NCBI RefSeq assembly: GCF_000732925.1
Contig: NZ_CP008953.1
Location: 124,001-188,000 of the forward strand
Direction of reading: 5' to 3'
DNA: 64,000 nt
Origin: Amycolatopsis japonica
GTDB lineage: Bacteria; Actinomycetota; Actinomycetes; Mycobacteriales; Pseudonocardiaceae
Shown here: in pieces, positions 31,582-40,547 of the stretch
Position numbering within the stretch: position 1 is the stretch's first letter
How the letters are laid out: every line of letters starts with the position of its first letter
The notes under the pieces: model-generated
Seen by the model: only the letters and a program-made list of their open reading frames with translations
Databases searched by the model: none
Told to the model about the DNA's origin: nothing
Made by a program: the position numbers and the translations under genes

Positions 31582-33399
31582 TCAGAAATTCGAGATCACG
31601 GCGGTGAAGACCTGGTCGATCGAGTCCGGTTTGGACGAGTCGTACCCGACGCCCTGGGTGGTCTCGGCGATCTCCTTGAGCACGTTCAGATCCGCGTCCG
31701 AGCCGTAGGCGATGGTGAACAGCCGCACCGCCTCGCCACCGCCTTCGGTCCGCAGCTGACCGACCAGGTTCGGCAGATCGATCCCGCCCGGATCCTCGTT
31801 CCGGCCGTCGGTGAGCACGACGACCGCGTTGATCGCGTTCGGATCCAACCGCTGCTTCATGAACTCGTAGGCCGCCAGCGACGAGTCGTAGAGCCCCGTC
31901 CCGTTCTGCGGGGTCAGCCCGTTCAATCGCGTCGCCAGCTCCTGCCTGCCCGGCTCACCGCCGACCGGCGACACCGGCCGGAGCTCGACGTAGTCCTTGT
32001 CGCCGTCCAGTTTCGTCGAGAACATCCACAGCCCGACCTTGTCGGCGTCGCTGAACTGCGGCAACGACGCCACGGCGGCCTGCTTCGCGAGATCCATCTT
32101 GTTCTTCCCGGTCCCGCTGACGCCGTCGCCCATCGAACCGGAGACGTCGACGACCAGCAGCACGTTCGCCTTCTTCCGCAGGTCCTTCCACGACTTCAGC
32201 ACCTCGGTCAGCACCGGCGGGCTCGGCGGGCGGATCAGGTTGAGCTTCGAGTCCGGTTCGGCGCCGTTCTCCTTCGTGGTCTGCGAGCCGGGTTTGCCGT
32301 CGAACGTGCGGAAGCCGATGTCGCTGAACTTCCGCTGCGCCTCGGCGCCGCGCAGATGCGCGAGGAAATCCGCCGCGACCTGCTTGTGGATGTCGTCGGC
32401 CCAGTTCAGCACGGTGAACGGGTGGTCGGAGTTGAGCGTGCCGTCGCTCGGGTAGATCCCGGCGAGGGGCACCTTCGGCGGCGCGTGCTGGCCGCGTTTC
32501 ACCGGATCGTTCGTGGGATTGCCCTGGTTGTAGCCGACGAGCGAGTTCTCCTCGACCGTCACGGCCGAGATGTACGACATCGCGGCGCCGCGGTCGTCGG
32601 CCTTCTGCAGATTCGTCAGGAACGTCAGCGTGTTGTCGCCGTAGTGGACGATGGCCTGCTCGACGTTCTGCACGAACGTCCGCGCCTCGGGTTTCGCGAG
32701 CGCGTTCGCGGTGAGGTCCGAAGACGTGCCCGTCGCCGCGTAATAGGCGCCGATGGTGGCGTTCAGGCCGGAGGTCGAGATGTTCGGATTCGTCTTGCCC
32801 AGCCGGAACTTCCCCCATTCCGGATGGCCGTATTTCGCCCAGCCCTGCGGATCCGTGGCGAGCGCGGCGAGATCCTTCCAGCCGATGCCCTTGCCGGGCC
32901 AGCCGAGCGCTTCGGCCATCGGCTTCGGCATCGCGACGACCAGCGGCGCGTTCGCGACCGATTCCGGGTCGCCTTCGGGGACCAGCGCGGGGTGATCGGA
33001 GCCGGTGAGGTTCTGGCGCAGCAGGTTCACCCAGCCGGACGCGGCGGGTGTCCAGACGTCCGGCCGCGGGCCGTCCACCGCCTCGTTCCAGCCGCGGGCC
33101 AGCGCCTGCATCGCGGTGCCGGACGACTTCGACTGCACGAGCACGTCGACGCAGCGTCCGGCCACCGTGCGGCCGCTGTAGCCCTGGGCGATCTCGGCGA
33201 CCACGCCGGCCTTTTCCGGCGACGACGACACCTGCAGCTTGACCGCGTCGCCCGTCGTGCACTTCGCTTCCACGGCCTCCTCGCCGGAGTCGCTCGTGAG
33301 CGCGCGCAGGCCGATGATGAGGCCGATGGCGACCACCGCCGCGGCCACGAACGCCAGGACCTTGCGGCCGCCGCGGGACTGCTGAGGATTCACGACCAT
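31582..33399 (-). CDS. Membrane-anchored solute-binding/von Willebrand A domain protein
   Basis: A 605-residue exported protein. The N-terminal membrane anchor is at about 13-32 (VLAFVAAAVVAIGLIIGLRA). A periplasmic-binding-protein-like domain at about 45-375 (KCTTGDAVKLQVSSSPEK, NISTSGLNATIGAYY) is followed by a vWA domain at about 390-600 with the metal-ion-dependent adhesion site DVSGSMG, Thr in GTGLYDS and Asp in VVLTDGRNED. The combination suggests ligand capture joined to a metal-dependent interaction surface. ATG 33399 follows GGAGGTT. It forms an operon with the coiled-coil gene at 30830. The ligand and partner are unknown. Confidence 0.82.
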   Translation of the reverse strand: MVVNPQQSRGGRKVLAFVAAAVVAIGLIIGLRALTSDSGEEAVEAKCTTGDAVKLQVSSSPEKAGVVAEIAQGYSGRTVAGRCVDVLVQSKSSGTAMQALARGWNEAVDGPRPDVWTPAASGWVNLLRQNLTGSDHPALVPEGDPESVANAPLVVAMPKPMAEALGWPGKGIGWKDLAALATDPQGWAKYGHPEWGKFRLGKTNPNISTSGLNATIGAYYAATGTSSDLTANALAKPEARTFVQNVEQAIVHYGDNTLTFLTNLQKADDRGAAMSYISAVTVEENSLVGYNQGNPTNDPVKRGQHAPPKVPLAGIYPSDGTLNSDHPFTVLNWADDIHKQVAADFLAHLRGAEAQRKFSDIGFRTFDGKPGSQTTKENGAEPDSKLNLIRPPSPPVLTEVLKSWKDLRKKANVLLVVDVSGSMGDGVSGTGKNKMDLAKQAAVASLPQFSDADKVGLWMFSTKLDGDKDYVELRPVSPVGGEPGRQELATRLNGLTPQNGTGLYDSSLAAYEFMKQRLDPNAINAVVVLTDGRNEDPGGIDLPNLVGQLRTEGGGEAVRLFTIAYGSDADLNVLKEIAETTQGVGYDSSKPDSIDQVFTAVISNF

Positions 33400-33504
33400 G
33401 GAGAACCTCCGCCGGTGGGGACACCGATTATCCGGAGGTTTCGCCTTGCCAGGCTTGGCGTTGCCGAACCGTTGCGGCCATGGCGGTACTTATCCCGCCA
33501 CCCG

Positions 33505-33556
33505 CCGCATTTAGTCCTCTAAATGCGTGGGCCCGCATTTAGAGGACTAAATGCGG
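33505..33556. repeat. GTCCTCT-core palindromic element, second full copy
   Basis: Perfect 23-bp arms at 33505-33527 and 33534-33556 around TGGGCC; the arm core is GCATTTAGTCCTCTAAATGC, which is itself nearly palindromic. It ends 4 bp from the hmgA stop and probably terminates hmgA on the minus strand. Confidence 0.85.
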
Positions 33557-33560
33557 GCCG

Positions 33561-34736
33561 TCAAGCGCCGGGGCCCCGGCCGGACCAGGTCCACGCGTAG
33601 CCGTGATCCTCCGATGCGTCGGCCGCCTCGCCGAGATCCAGCGGGGCGAAGGTGTCCACCATGACCGCGGTCTCGTCGAAGAACTGCGCCCCGATCGACG
33701 CCTCGGCCGCGCCGGGCTGCGGCCCGTGCGTGAAGCCGGACGGGTGCAGCGAAAGCGAGCCGACCTCGATCCCGGAGCCCTTGCGCGCCTCGTAGTTCCC
33801 ACGGACGTAGAACATCAGCTCGTCCGAGTCGACGTTCGCGTGGTTGTACGGCACCGGGATCGACTCGGGGTGGTAGTCGACCTTGCGCGGGCAGAACGAG
33901 CAGACCACGAAGTTCGGGCCCTCGAACGTCTGGTGCACGGGCGGCGGCTGGTGCACGCGGCCGGTGATGGGCTCGAAGTCGTCGATGTTGAACACCCACG
34001 GGTACAGGCAGCCGTCCCAGCCGACGACGTCGAACGGGTGGGTCGCGTAGGTGTAGCGCGTCAGCCCGGCGCGGTGGCGCACGAGGACCTCGACGTCGGT
34101 GCCGTCGACGACCAGCGGCTCGGACGGCCCGCGGATGTCGCGCTCGCAGTACGGCGAGTGCTCCAGGAACTGACCCTTCGCCGACAGATACCGCTTCGGC
34201 GGGCCGATGTGGCCGCGTGCCTCGATGGTCAGCAGCTTGACCCCGTCGTCGCCGTGCGGCAGCACACGATAGGTGCACGACGTCGGGATGACGAGGTAGT
34301 CGCCGTCGCCGACCTCCAGCGAGCCGTAGATCGTCTCGACGGTCGCGCCACCGCCCTGGACGTAGAACAGCTCGTCGCCCGCCGCGTTGCGGTACAGCGG
34401 CGAAGGCTTGGTCGCGTGGACGAAGCCGATGGTGACGTCGGCGTTGCCGAACAGCCGCCGCCGGTCGGTGACCGCGTCGGCCTCGCCGAACTTGAGGTCG
34501 TGGGTCTTGAAGGCGCGGGGCTTGAGCGGGTGGTTCGGGGTGATCGGGCCGCGCTCGTCCTCGATCGCGACGGCGTCGACGATCGCCGTCGGCAGGCCGC
34601 GGTGATAGAGCAGCGCCGAGTCCGCCGAGAAGCCCTCGACACCCATCAGTTCCTCGGCGTACAGGCCCCCGTCGGGCTTGCGGAACGCGGTGTGGCGCTT
34701 GTGCGGGATCTCGCCTACCTGCCGGTAGTAAGGCAT
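33561..34736 (-). CDS. hmgA: Homogentisate 1,2-dioxygenase
   Basis: A 391-residue Fe(II) ring-cleavage dioxygenase in tyrosine/phenylalanine breakdown (homogentisate to maleylacetoacetate). Family blocks: MPYYRQVGEIPHKRHT start, PLYRNAAGDELFYVQGG, GDYLVIPTSCTYRVLP, and the metal site in SFCPRKVDYHPESIPVPYNH with downstream HPSGFTHGPQ. The ATG follows GGGGAGA. The divergent gene at 34801 and the IclR regulator next to it are probably linked in regulation. Fumarylacetoacetase and isomerase genes are not in this window. Confidence 0.93.
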   Translation of the reverse strand: MPYYRQVGEIPHKRHTAFRKPDGGLYAEELMGVEGFSADSALLYHRGLPTAIVDAVAIEDERGPITPNHPLKPRAFKTHDLKFGEADAVTDRRRLFGNADVTIGFVHATKPSPLYRNAAGDELFYVQGGGATVETIYGSLEVGDGDYLVIPTSCTYRVLPHGDDGVKLLTIEARGHIGPPKRYLSAKGQFLEHSPYCERDIRGPSEPLVVDGTDVEVLVRHRAGLTRYTYATHPFDVVGWDGCLYPWVFNIDDFEPITGRVHQPPPVHQTFEGPNFVVCSFCPRKVDYHPESIPVPYNHANVDSDELMFYVRGNYEARKGSGIEVGSLSLHPSGFTHGPQPGAAEASIGAQFFDETAVMVDTFAPLDLGEAADASEDHGYAWTWSGRGPGA

Positions 34737-34788
34737 CGGAATCTCCCCGGAACGTGTCCGTTGTGCGAACGATTTTGTCCTGATGTCG

Positions 34789-34802
34789 TACGCTACTAGC
34801 GT
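34789..34802. promoter_or_regulatory. Candidate operator and -10 in the hmgA divergent region
   Basis: ACGCTACTAGCGT (34790-34802) is a perfect 6-1-6 inverted repeat. It overlaps TACGCT (34789-34794), a -10-like hexamer 6 nt before GTG 34801. The IclR regulator encoded at 35673 is the obvious candidate to bind it. Confidence 0.5.
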
Positions 34803-35676
34803 GTCAGTCGTGTCAAGCGCTGTGGAACTCACGCCACCCGGCCCCCGAGGAATCCCTCCCCTGTTCGCGCGGCTCGTCGACGACTCGGCGTTGTTCCCGC
34901 CCGGTGAGGCGTCCATGCCCGAAGCGCTGCGTGCGCACTTCGCGTCGAGGGCCGGTGAACACTCCGGCGTACTCGGTGTGTTCCTGTGCCAGGCGTCGAG
35001 GCTGCCCGAGCTCATCACCGAACTCATCAAGATCAAACCCAAGGAGCCGCTGCCGCTGTCGCTGATCATCGACACCGGCCTCGGCGGGGTCCCGAAGGCG
35101 ATCTCGATCGTCGAATCGCGCAGCGAGATCCTCAGCCTGCGCATGGTGGAGATGCCGGCGCCGTCGGACGTCGACGAGGTCTGGCTGGAGCGCGTCTCCG
35201 AGTTCGTGCCCGAGGACGTCATCCGTGTGGTCGAGCCGCGGCGCGGCGTCGGCTGGCTGGACGGCGTGCGGAAGGTGATCGAGCACGGCAGCTGGCCGAA
35301 GATCCGCTGCGGCGGCAAGGCGGGCGAGAATTTCCCCAGCGTCGACGAGGTCGCCGACTTCCTCGCCGTGGTCAGCGGCTCGACCGGGGCGTCGTTCAAG
35401 GCGACGAACAGCCTGCACCGCGCCGTCCGGCACACCGAGGAGTCGAGCGGCTTCACCCACCACGGGTTCCTGAACCTGATCGTGGCGTCCGCGCGCTGCC
35501 TCTCCGGCGGCGACGTGCGCGCCGCCCTCGAATCGACCGACGGCGCCGCGCTGGCCGCCGAGGCCAAGGGGATGTCGGAGCCCGCCGCGAAGGCGGTTCG
35601 CGGGCTCTTCGCGTCCTACGCGGCGGCCTCGTTCGACGAGCCGGTCGCCGACCTCGGGGAACTCGGGCTCTTGTGA
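34801..35676 (+). CDS. Protein of unknown function in the homogentisate segment
   Basis: A 291-residue soluble alpha/beta protein that I cannot name. It contains LVDDSALFPPGEASMPEAL near the N-terminus, PLSLIIDTGLGGVPKAI at about 80, KIRCGGKAGENFPSVDEVA at about 165, and THHGFLNLIVASARCLSGG at about 220. The alternation of strands and helices hints at a TIM-barrel-like fold, but this is weak. It begins divergently from hmgA at a probable leaderless GTG (an upstream ATG at 34783 lies in the promoter) and overlaps the IclR gene by GTGA. The position suggests a role linked to aromatic catabolism. Confidence 0.7.
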   Translation: MSVVSSAVELTPPGPRGIPPLFARLVDDSALFPPGEASMPEALRAHFASRAGEHSGVLGVFLCQASRLPELITELIKIKPKEPLPLSLIIDTGLGGVPKAISIVESRSEILSLRMVEMPAPSDVDEVWLERVSEFVPEDVIRVVEPRRGVGWLDGVRKVIEHGSWPKIRCGGKAGENFPSVDEVADFLAVVSGSTGASFKATNSLHRAVRHTEESSGFTHHGFLNLIVASARCLSGGDVRAALESTDGAALAAEAKGMSEPAAKAVRGLFASYAAASFDEPVADLGELGLL

Positions 35677-36314
35677 CTCGTGAAGGGTCGCTGACCCTGG
35701 ACAGAGGCCTCGCACTGCTGCAAGCGGTCGCGGACGCCGGTGGCGAGGCGGCGACGATCTCCGAACTCGCCGTCGCCATCGGCGCGAGCCGGGCCGCCGT
35801 CTACCGGCTGCTCGTCCCGCTGTCCGAACGCGGTCTGGTGTGGCGTGACGGCAACAAGGTGCGGTTGGGTGTCGGCCTGCTCCGGCTCGCCGGGCAGGTC
35901 CTCCCGCAGCTGCGCGAGGCCGCGCGGCCGGTGCTGCGCGAGCTGGCGGAGAAGGTCGGCGCGACGGCGCATCTGTCGGTCGCGCAGGGGGATCAGGCGC
36001 AGGCCGTCGCGGTCGTCGAACCGTCGTGGACGAGCTTCCACGTCGCCTACCGCGTCGGCACCCGGCATCCGCTGTCCGCCGGCGCGGCGGGCAAGGCGAT
36101 GACGCTGCGTCCTGGCGGCGGCGAAGGCTGGGTCACCTCGTCGGGTGAGCTGGAGGCGGGCGCCTCCGGGGTCGCCGCGCCCGTGCGCGGAGTGCCCGGC
36201 TTGAAGGCCAGCGTCGGTGTCGTGTCCCTCGAGCCGCTCGATGCCTCCGTGGTGGGGCCCGCGGTCGTGGCGGCCGCCGTCCGGCTGGCCGAGGTGCTGA
36301 AGCAGCCCGAATAG
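35673..36314 (+). CDS. IclR-family transcriptional regulator
   Basis: A 213-residue regulator. The N-terminal winged HTH (about 8-70) shows LDRGLALLQAVADAGGEA, ISELAVAIGASRAAVYRLLV and SERGLVWRDG; the IclR effector-binding domain follows (REAARPVLRELAEKVGATAH, GTRHPLSAGAAGKAM). It is slightly shorter than the usual 250 residues, with part of the effector domain reduced. GTG 35673 overlaps the preceding stop (GTGA). IclR proteins often control aromatic-acid catabolism, so regulation of hmgA and the adjacent gene is likely, possibly by binding 34790-34802. Confidence 0.88.
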   Translation: MTREGSLTLDRGLALLQAVADAGGEAATISELAVAIGASRAAVYRLLVPLSERGLVWRDGNKVRLGVGLLRLAGQVLPQLREAARPVLRELAEKVGATAHLSVAQGDQAQAVAVVEPSWTSFHVAYRVGTRHPLSAGAAGKAMTLRPGGGEGWVTSSGELEAGASGVAAPVRGVPGLKASVGVVSLEPLDASVVGPAVVAAAVRLAEVLKQPE

Positions 36315-36318
36315 CGTT

Positions 36319-36981
36319 TCAGCGGTGGCTGAGCAGCGGGCGGACCATCGTCGCCAGCAGCGTGAGGTCGACCGCGAACAGCAGCCGCTCGAACAGGCCG
36401 AGCGTGACCTCCTGGTGCGACGGGCCGGTGAGCATCGTCCAGACGAAGCCGCCGAGCACGATCACCACCGCGGCGAAGCTGGCCACCGAAAGCCGCCGGA
36501 TCGTCGTGCGGCGCGGCTCCCACGGGCAGCGCGCGCGGCCCGGGCGGGTCAGCACCCAGGCGGCGGCCGGCAGCGCGAGGAAGGCCGCCAGCGCGGCGTA
36601 GTTGTGGATCTGGCCCGCCAGCGACCGGGCCTGGCCCTCGAGGTCGACAGGCACGAGCGCGAGGACGAACAGTCCGGTGCACCAGACACCGAGCAGGACG
36701 AGAACGGACTCGTAGCCCTTGCGGTGCGCCTTCGCGATCCCGCCGAGCAGCGCGAGCGAACCGAACCCCAGCGCCAGGCACATCGCGCCGAACAAGGGAG
36801 CCGCCGTCGAACCGGGCGAGAGGTAGCCGTAGACGTACTCCGACAACGTCTGCCAGATCGGGCTGACCTGGCTGGAGAGCCTGAGGTGCAGGTCGATCGA
36901 GATGGCGACGGCGACAGCCATGCCGAAGACCGCGAGCCTGCCGTGCACAGGGGAGACGGCGAGTGTCTTCGGCGAGGTCAC
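36319..36981 (-). CDS. DUF998 family membrane protein
   Basis: A 220-residue protein of the DUF998 family with about six membrane helices, the first at 16-33 and the last at about 195-215. The characteristic segments are VSPIWQTLSEYVYGYLSPG between helices 1 and 2, and GQIHNYAALAAFLALP. The function is unknown. It begins with GTG and is convergent with the IclR gene, whose stop is 4 bp away. Confidence 0.82.
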   Translation of the reverse strand: MTSPKTLAVSPVHGRLAVFGMAVAVAISIDLHLRLSSQVSPIWQTLSEYVYGYLSPGSTAAPLFGAMCLALGFGSLALLGGIAKAHRKGYESVLVLLGVWCTGLFVLALVPVDLEGQARSLAGQIHNYAALAAFLALPAAAWVLTRPGRARCPWEPRRTTIRRLSVASFAAVVIVLGGFVWTMLTGPSHQEVTLGLFERLLFAVDLTLLATMVRPLLSHR

Positions 36982-37069
36982 GACCGGTTTCTCCAGGCAC
37001 GTCGGGGCGGGTGTTCACCTTTTCGTTCCCGAAAGGTTACCCGGCGAACCTGTGAAAACCCCGTGCGCC

Positions 37070-37669
37070 TCAGAAGGCGAGCTGGGCCAGCGCGAACAGC
37101 GAGAAACCGGCGAAGACGAAGCCCGCGACGCGCTGGATGAGCTTCGGGCGGATCCGGCTACGGACCTTCGCGCCGATGAAGACGGCCAGACCGGCGACGG
37201 CGACCAGCGCGCAGAAGGAGCCGAGGCCGACCGCGAACGGGTTGCCGAAGCGGGCCGTGAGGCTGGCTGTCGCGAGCTGGGACGCGTCGCCCCACTCGGC
37301 GGCGAAGAGCACGCCGAACGACGTCAGCGCGGAGCGGAGGAAGGTCGCGGGGCCGGGGCCGGAACGCGAGGCGTCCTCTCCGCCGTCCTTGGCGGGACTG
37401 AACCCTTCGCGAAGAAGCATGTACGCGCCGACACCGAACATCGCGGCGACGATCGTGGTCACCAGCGCCTCCGGCAGCAATGTGAGCACACTGCCGAACG
37501 TGGCCGCGATCGCGGATTGCACGGCGAATGCGGCGGTGACGCCGACGAATACCGGCCACGCGCGGAAACGAGTGGTGAGAACCAAAGTGGCGACGAGGGT
37601 CTTGTCCGGCAGCTCCACGGCCAGTACCAGGCCGAACGCGCTGATCAGCGCCAGCATCGAGCTAGACAT
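37070..37669 (-). CDS. TMEM165/GDT1 family metal (Mn/Ca) transporter
   Basis: A 199-residue membrane protein with six helices in two repeats of three. The two family motifs are present: ELPDKT at about 20 (E-x-G-D-K/R-T, here with Pro instead of Gly) and EWGDAS at about 128. Bacterial members, such as MneA of Vibrio, export Mn2+. ATG 37669 follows GGTGAAG. I looked for a yybP-ykoY manganese riboswitch in the 176-bp upstream region and saw none. Confidence 0.88.
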   Translation of the reverse strand: MSSSMLALISAFGLVLAVELPDKTLVATLVLTTRFRAWPVFVGVTAAFAVQSAIAATFGSVLTLLPEALVTTIVAAMFGVGAYMLLREGFSPAKDGGEDASRSGPGPATFLRSALTSFGVLFAAEWGDASQLATASLTARFGNPFAVGLGSFCALVAVAGLAVFIGAKVRSRIRPKLIQRVAGFVFAGFSLFALAQLAF

Positions 37670-37845
37670 GATGGTTCTTCACCCCTTTCACTGCAACGAT
37701 AAAGGGGCGATTCAGAGAAAGGCAAGCTGATGGCTTTTCCGAATCGGTCGGCATGCGCGGGCGAATTGTATTCCTCGGCCGGGCGGAATTGGGTTTTCGG
37801 CAAACCGAATTCTTTTTTCAGGCTTCGCTGGTAGCGTCGCCGGGC

Positions 37846-38799
37846 ATGGACGAGAGAGCGCGGATCGACGACGTGTGCAGGCGCCTGCAGGACCACTACG
37901 TGTTCCCCGACGTCGCCGAGAAGCTGACGGTGTTGCTACGGGCGAGGCTGAGTGACGGCGCGTACGCGGGGCTCGACGATCAGGCGTTCGCCGTCGCGGT
38001 CACCGGAGACCTGCAGTCGGTCAACGGGGACAAACATCTGCGGCTGCGGCACCATGTCGACCCGCTGCCCGAAGTGGAGGGGGAGTCGTACGATCCCGAG
38101 GAATTCCGCCGTGAGGCGGAGTTGAACTGCCACGGCATCGCGTCGGCGCGGCGGCTGGCCGGGAACGTCGGCTACCTGGAGACCAAGCTGTTCTACGAGC
38201 CGGATATCGCGGGCGAGGCGCTCGCCGCGGCGATGACGCTGCTCGCGACCACCGACGCGCTGCTCATCGACGTCCGGGAGAACCGGGGCGGCGACCCGTC
38301 CACGGTCGCGCTGCTGATCAGCTACCTGGTCGGCGAGCCCGTCCACTTCAACAGCATCTATCTGCGCGACGGCGACGTGACGAATCAGCTCTGGACGCAG
38401 CCGTACGTGCCGGGTCGCAAGTTCGGCCCGGAGAAGCCGGTGTGGGTGCTGACCGGGCCGACGACGTTCTCCGGTGCGGAGGACCTGAGCTACTCGCTGC
38501 AGCAACTGGGGCGGGCGAAGACGGTGGGCGCGGTCACCGGCGGCGGCGCGAATCCGCGGAAGCAGTTCACTGTGGACACCCATCTGGATGTCACCGTCCC
38601 GGGTGGACGGGCCGTGAACCCGGTCACGGGGACCAACTGGGAAGGCGTCGGCGTCCAGCCCGACATCGCCGTCGATGTCGAGGCCGCTTTCGACACGGCG
38701 TACGCGTTGGCGCTGGCCCACGTGCTGACACTGGGGGACACGGGCTTGCGGCGGCAGGTCGCCGATGAGGCGCGTCTCACGCTCGCGAGCCTCGGCTGA
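37846..38799 (+). CDS. S41-family peptidase
   Basis: A 317-residue S41 (C-terminal-processing/tricorn-like) peptidase. The N-terminal helical part (DDVCRRLQDHYVFPDVAEKL) is typical, then the protease core LLIDVRENRGGDPSTVALLI, the nucleophile in TTFSGAEDLSYSLQQL (Ser of FSGAE) and GRAKTVGAVTGGG. There is no PDZ domain and no signal peptide, so it acts in the cytoplasm or outside the canonical CtpA role. ATG 37846 is chosen because the upstream start at 37753 lacks a site. It is isolated; substrates are unknown. Confidence 0.85.
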   Translation: MDERARIDDVCRRLQDHYVFPDVAEKLTVLLRARLSDGAYAGLDDQAFAVAVTGDLQSVNGDKHLRLRHHVDPLPEVEGESYDPEEFRREAELNCHGIASARRLAGNVGYLETKLFYEPDIAGEALAAAMTLLATTDALLIDVRENRGGDPSTVALLISYLVGEPVHFNSIYLRDGDVTNQLWTQPYVPGRKFGPEKPVWVLTGPTTFSGAEDLSYSLQQLGRAKTVGAVTGGGANPRKQFTVDTHLDVTVPGGRAVNPVTGTNWEGVGVQPDIAVDVEAAFDTAYALALAHVLTLGDTGLRRQVADEARLTLASLG

Positions 38800-38880
38800 C
38801 CAGGGCGCGGGACCTACGTCCCGGCGAGATCGGGACCACTTGAACTGGCGGGCTCATCGGGCGTTGAGCAGGCTTGAGGC

Positions 38881-40392
38881 GTGGAGGTTCTCGATCTCGC
38901 TCGGTGGCAGTTCGGCATAACCACCGTCTATCACTTCCTGATGGTCCCGCTGACCATCGGGCTTTCGGTCCTGGTCGCCGGGATGCAGACGGCGTGGGTC
39001 CGCACGGGTGACGTGCGCTATCTGAAGATGACCAAGTTCTGGGGGAAGCTCCTGCTGGTCAACTTCGCGATGGGCGTGGTCACCGGCATCGTGCAGGAGT
39101 TCCAGTTCGGGATGAACTGGAGCGCGTACTCGCGGTTCGTCGGCGACGTGTTCGGCGCGCCGCTGGCGATGGAAGGGCTCGTCGCGTTCTTCGTCGAGTC
39201 GACCTTCCTGGGGCTGTGGATCTTCGGCTGGGACAAACTGCCGAAGAAGGTCCACCTGGCGTGCGCGTGGGCGTATTCGCTGGCGACCGTGGCGTCCGCG
39301 TACTTCATCCTGGCGGCGAACTCGTGGATGCAGCATCCGGTCGGGGTCGAGTTCGTCGACGGGAAGCCGACGATGAACTCGATCTGGGCGGTGCTGACGA
39401 ACAACACCGCGCTGGCCGCGATCCCGCACACGCTCGCGGGTGCGTTCTCGGTGGCGGCGGCGTTCCTGGTCGGTGTGGCCGGCTGGCAGCTGTGGCGCAA
39501 GCGTTCGGAGGACGACGAGCACCGCGCGGTGTGGCGTTCGTCGTTGCGTCTCGGCGGCTGGACCGGTGTGGTGGCGTTCGCGGTGCTGGCGATCACCGGC
39601 GACGTGCAGGGCAAGCTGATGTTCGAGCAGCAGCCGATGAAGATGGCCTCGGCGGAAGCGTTGTGCCATACGGAGAAACCGGCGAGCTTCTCGATCATCG
39701 CGATCGGCGACGTGCGGAACGCCAACTGCGAGGACGTCAAGACGTTCACCGTGCCCGCGCTGCTCTCGTTCCTGGCGCACAACGACTTCACGACCGAGGT
39801 CAAGGGCGTGGAGAACCTGATCACCGAGTACCAGGCGAAGTACGGCACGAACTACCCGGACGACCCGCAGCTCGGCTCGCTCGCGGGCAAGCCGATCGAC
39901 TACGTGCCCAGCCTGCCGGTGACCTACTGGGGCTTCCGCGCGATGATCGGCTTCGGCGCGATCTCGGCCGGGATCGGGGTGCTCGCGCTGTGGCTGACCC
40001 GGCGCGGACGGATCCCCGGGCAACGCTGGTTCCCGTGGCTCGTGCTCGGCGGGATCGCGACGCCGTTCATCGGCAACAGCGCCGGGTGGATCTTCACCGA
40101 GATGGGCCGTCAGCCGTTCGTGGTGGTGCCGAATCCGACCGGTGTCGACGGGGTGTGGATGTTCACCGCGCAGGCGGTCTCGAAGTTGTCCACAGGCGAG
40201 GTGTGGACTTCGCTGATCGCTCTGACGACCGTCTACGCGGCGCTCGGCGTCGTCGAGGTCTACCTGATGCGCAAGTACGTCCGCGGCGGCGTCGACGCCG
40301 TCATGCCACCCAAGAAACCGACCTCGACCAGCAAGAACAGCGACTCGGAAGGCGGTGACGGCGATGACGACGCGCTGGCCTTCGCCTACTGA
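38881..40392 (+). CDS. cydA: Cytochrome bd oxidase subunit I
   Basis: A 503-residue catalytic subunit with about nine helices that oxidises quinol and reduces oxygen at low tension. Heme b558/b595/d features: His in TTVYHFLMVPLT near the N-terminus, His in IPHTLAGAF (about 187) and the Met segment VWMFTAQAV near 425. The quinol-binding GRQP in EMGRQPFVVV (about 412) is intact. The Q-loop between helices is of the short type. GTG 38881 starts the operon with cydB (327 bp gap), fused cydDC and a GAF kinase. A perfect DnaA-box 9-mer lies inside the gene at 40186-40194. Confidence 0.95.
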   Translation: MEVLDLARWQFGITTVYHFLMVPLTIGLSVLVAGMQTAWVRTGDVRYLKMTKFWGKLLLVNFAMGVVTGIVQEFQFGMNWSAYSRFVGDVFGAPLAMEGLVAFFVESTFLGLWIFGWDKLPKKVHLACAWAYSLATVASAYFILAANSWMQHPVGVEFVDGKPTMNSIWAVLTNNTALAAIPHTLAGAFSVAAAFLVGVAGWQLWRKRSEDDEHRAVWRSSLRLGGWTGVVAFAVLAITGDVQGKLMFEQQPMKMASAEALCHTEKPASFSIIAIGDVRNANCEDVKTFTVPALLSFLAHNDFTTEVKGVENLITEYQAKYGTNYPDDPQLGSLAGKPIDYVPSLPVTYWGFRAMIGFGAISAGIGVLALWLTRRGRIPGQRWFPWLVLGGIATPFIGNSAGWIFTEMGRQPFVVVPNPTGVDGVWMFTAQAVSKLSTGEVWTSLIALTTVYAALGVVEVYLMRKYVRGGVDAVMPPKKPTSTSKNSDSEGGDGDDDALAFAY

Positions 40393-40479
40393 TCGCCTCT
40401 TACCCTCACGTACCCAGCCCCCCGCCCTTCCCGGGGGACGGCCCCGCACCCAGCGTATCGGGGGTATCGCTCGGGCGGG

Positions 40480-40523
40480 TTACCCACAGCCGATCTGTGG
40501 ACAACTTGCGCGGTTGTGGATAA
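40480..40523. promoter_or_regulatory. Cluster of DnaA-box-like sites
   Basis: The first site differs from TTATCCACA by one base; the second is the reverse complement of TTGTCCACA, the form common in streptomycetes; the third is the reverse complement of the perfect TTATCCACA. A fourth box (TTGTCCACA) lies at 40186-40194 inside cydA. DnaA could bind, for regulation or titration. Confidence 0.5.
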
Positions 40524-40547
40524 CTCAGGGCGATCAGGGGACGGGGA

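Noticed and set aside
23676..33556. CRISPR repeats
   Set aside because: The palindromes are single, dispersed and without regular spacers; no cas genes are present.
37670..37845. Manganese (yybP-ykoY) riboswitch before the GDT1-type gene
   Set aside because: None of the conserved riboswitch sequence or pairing could be found upstream of 37669.
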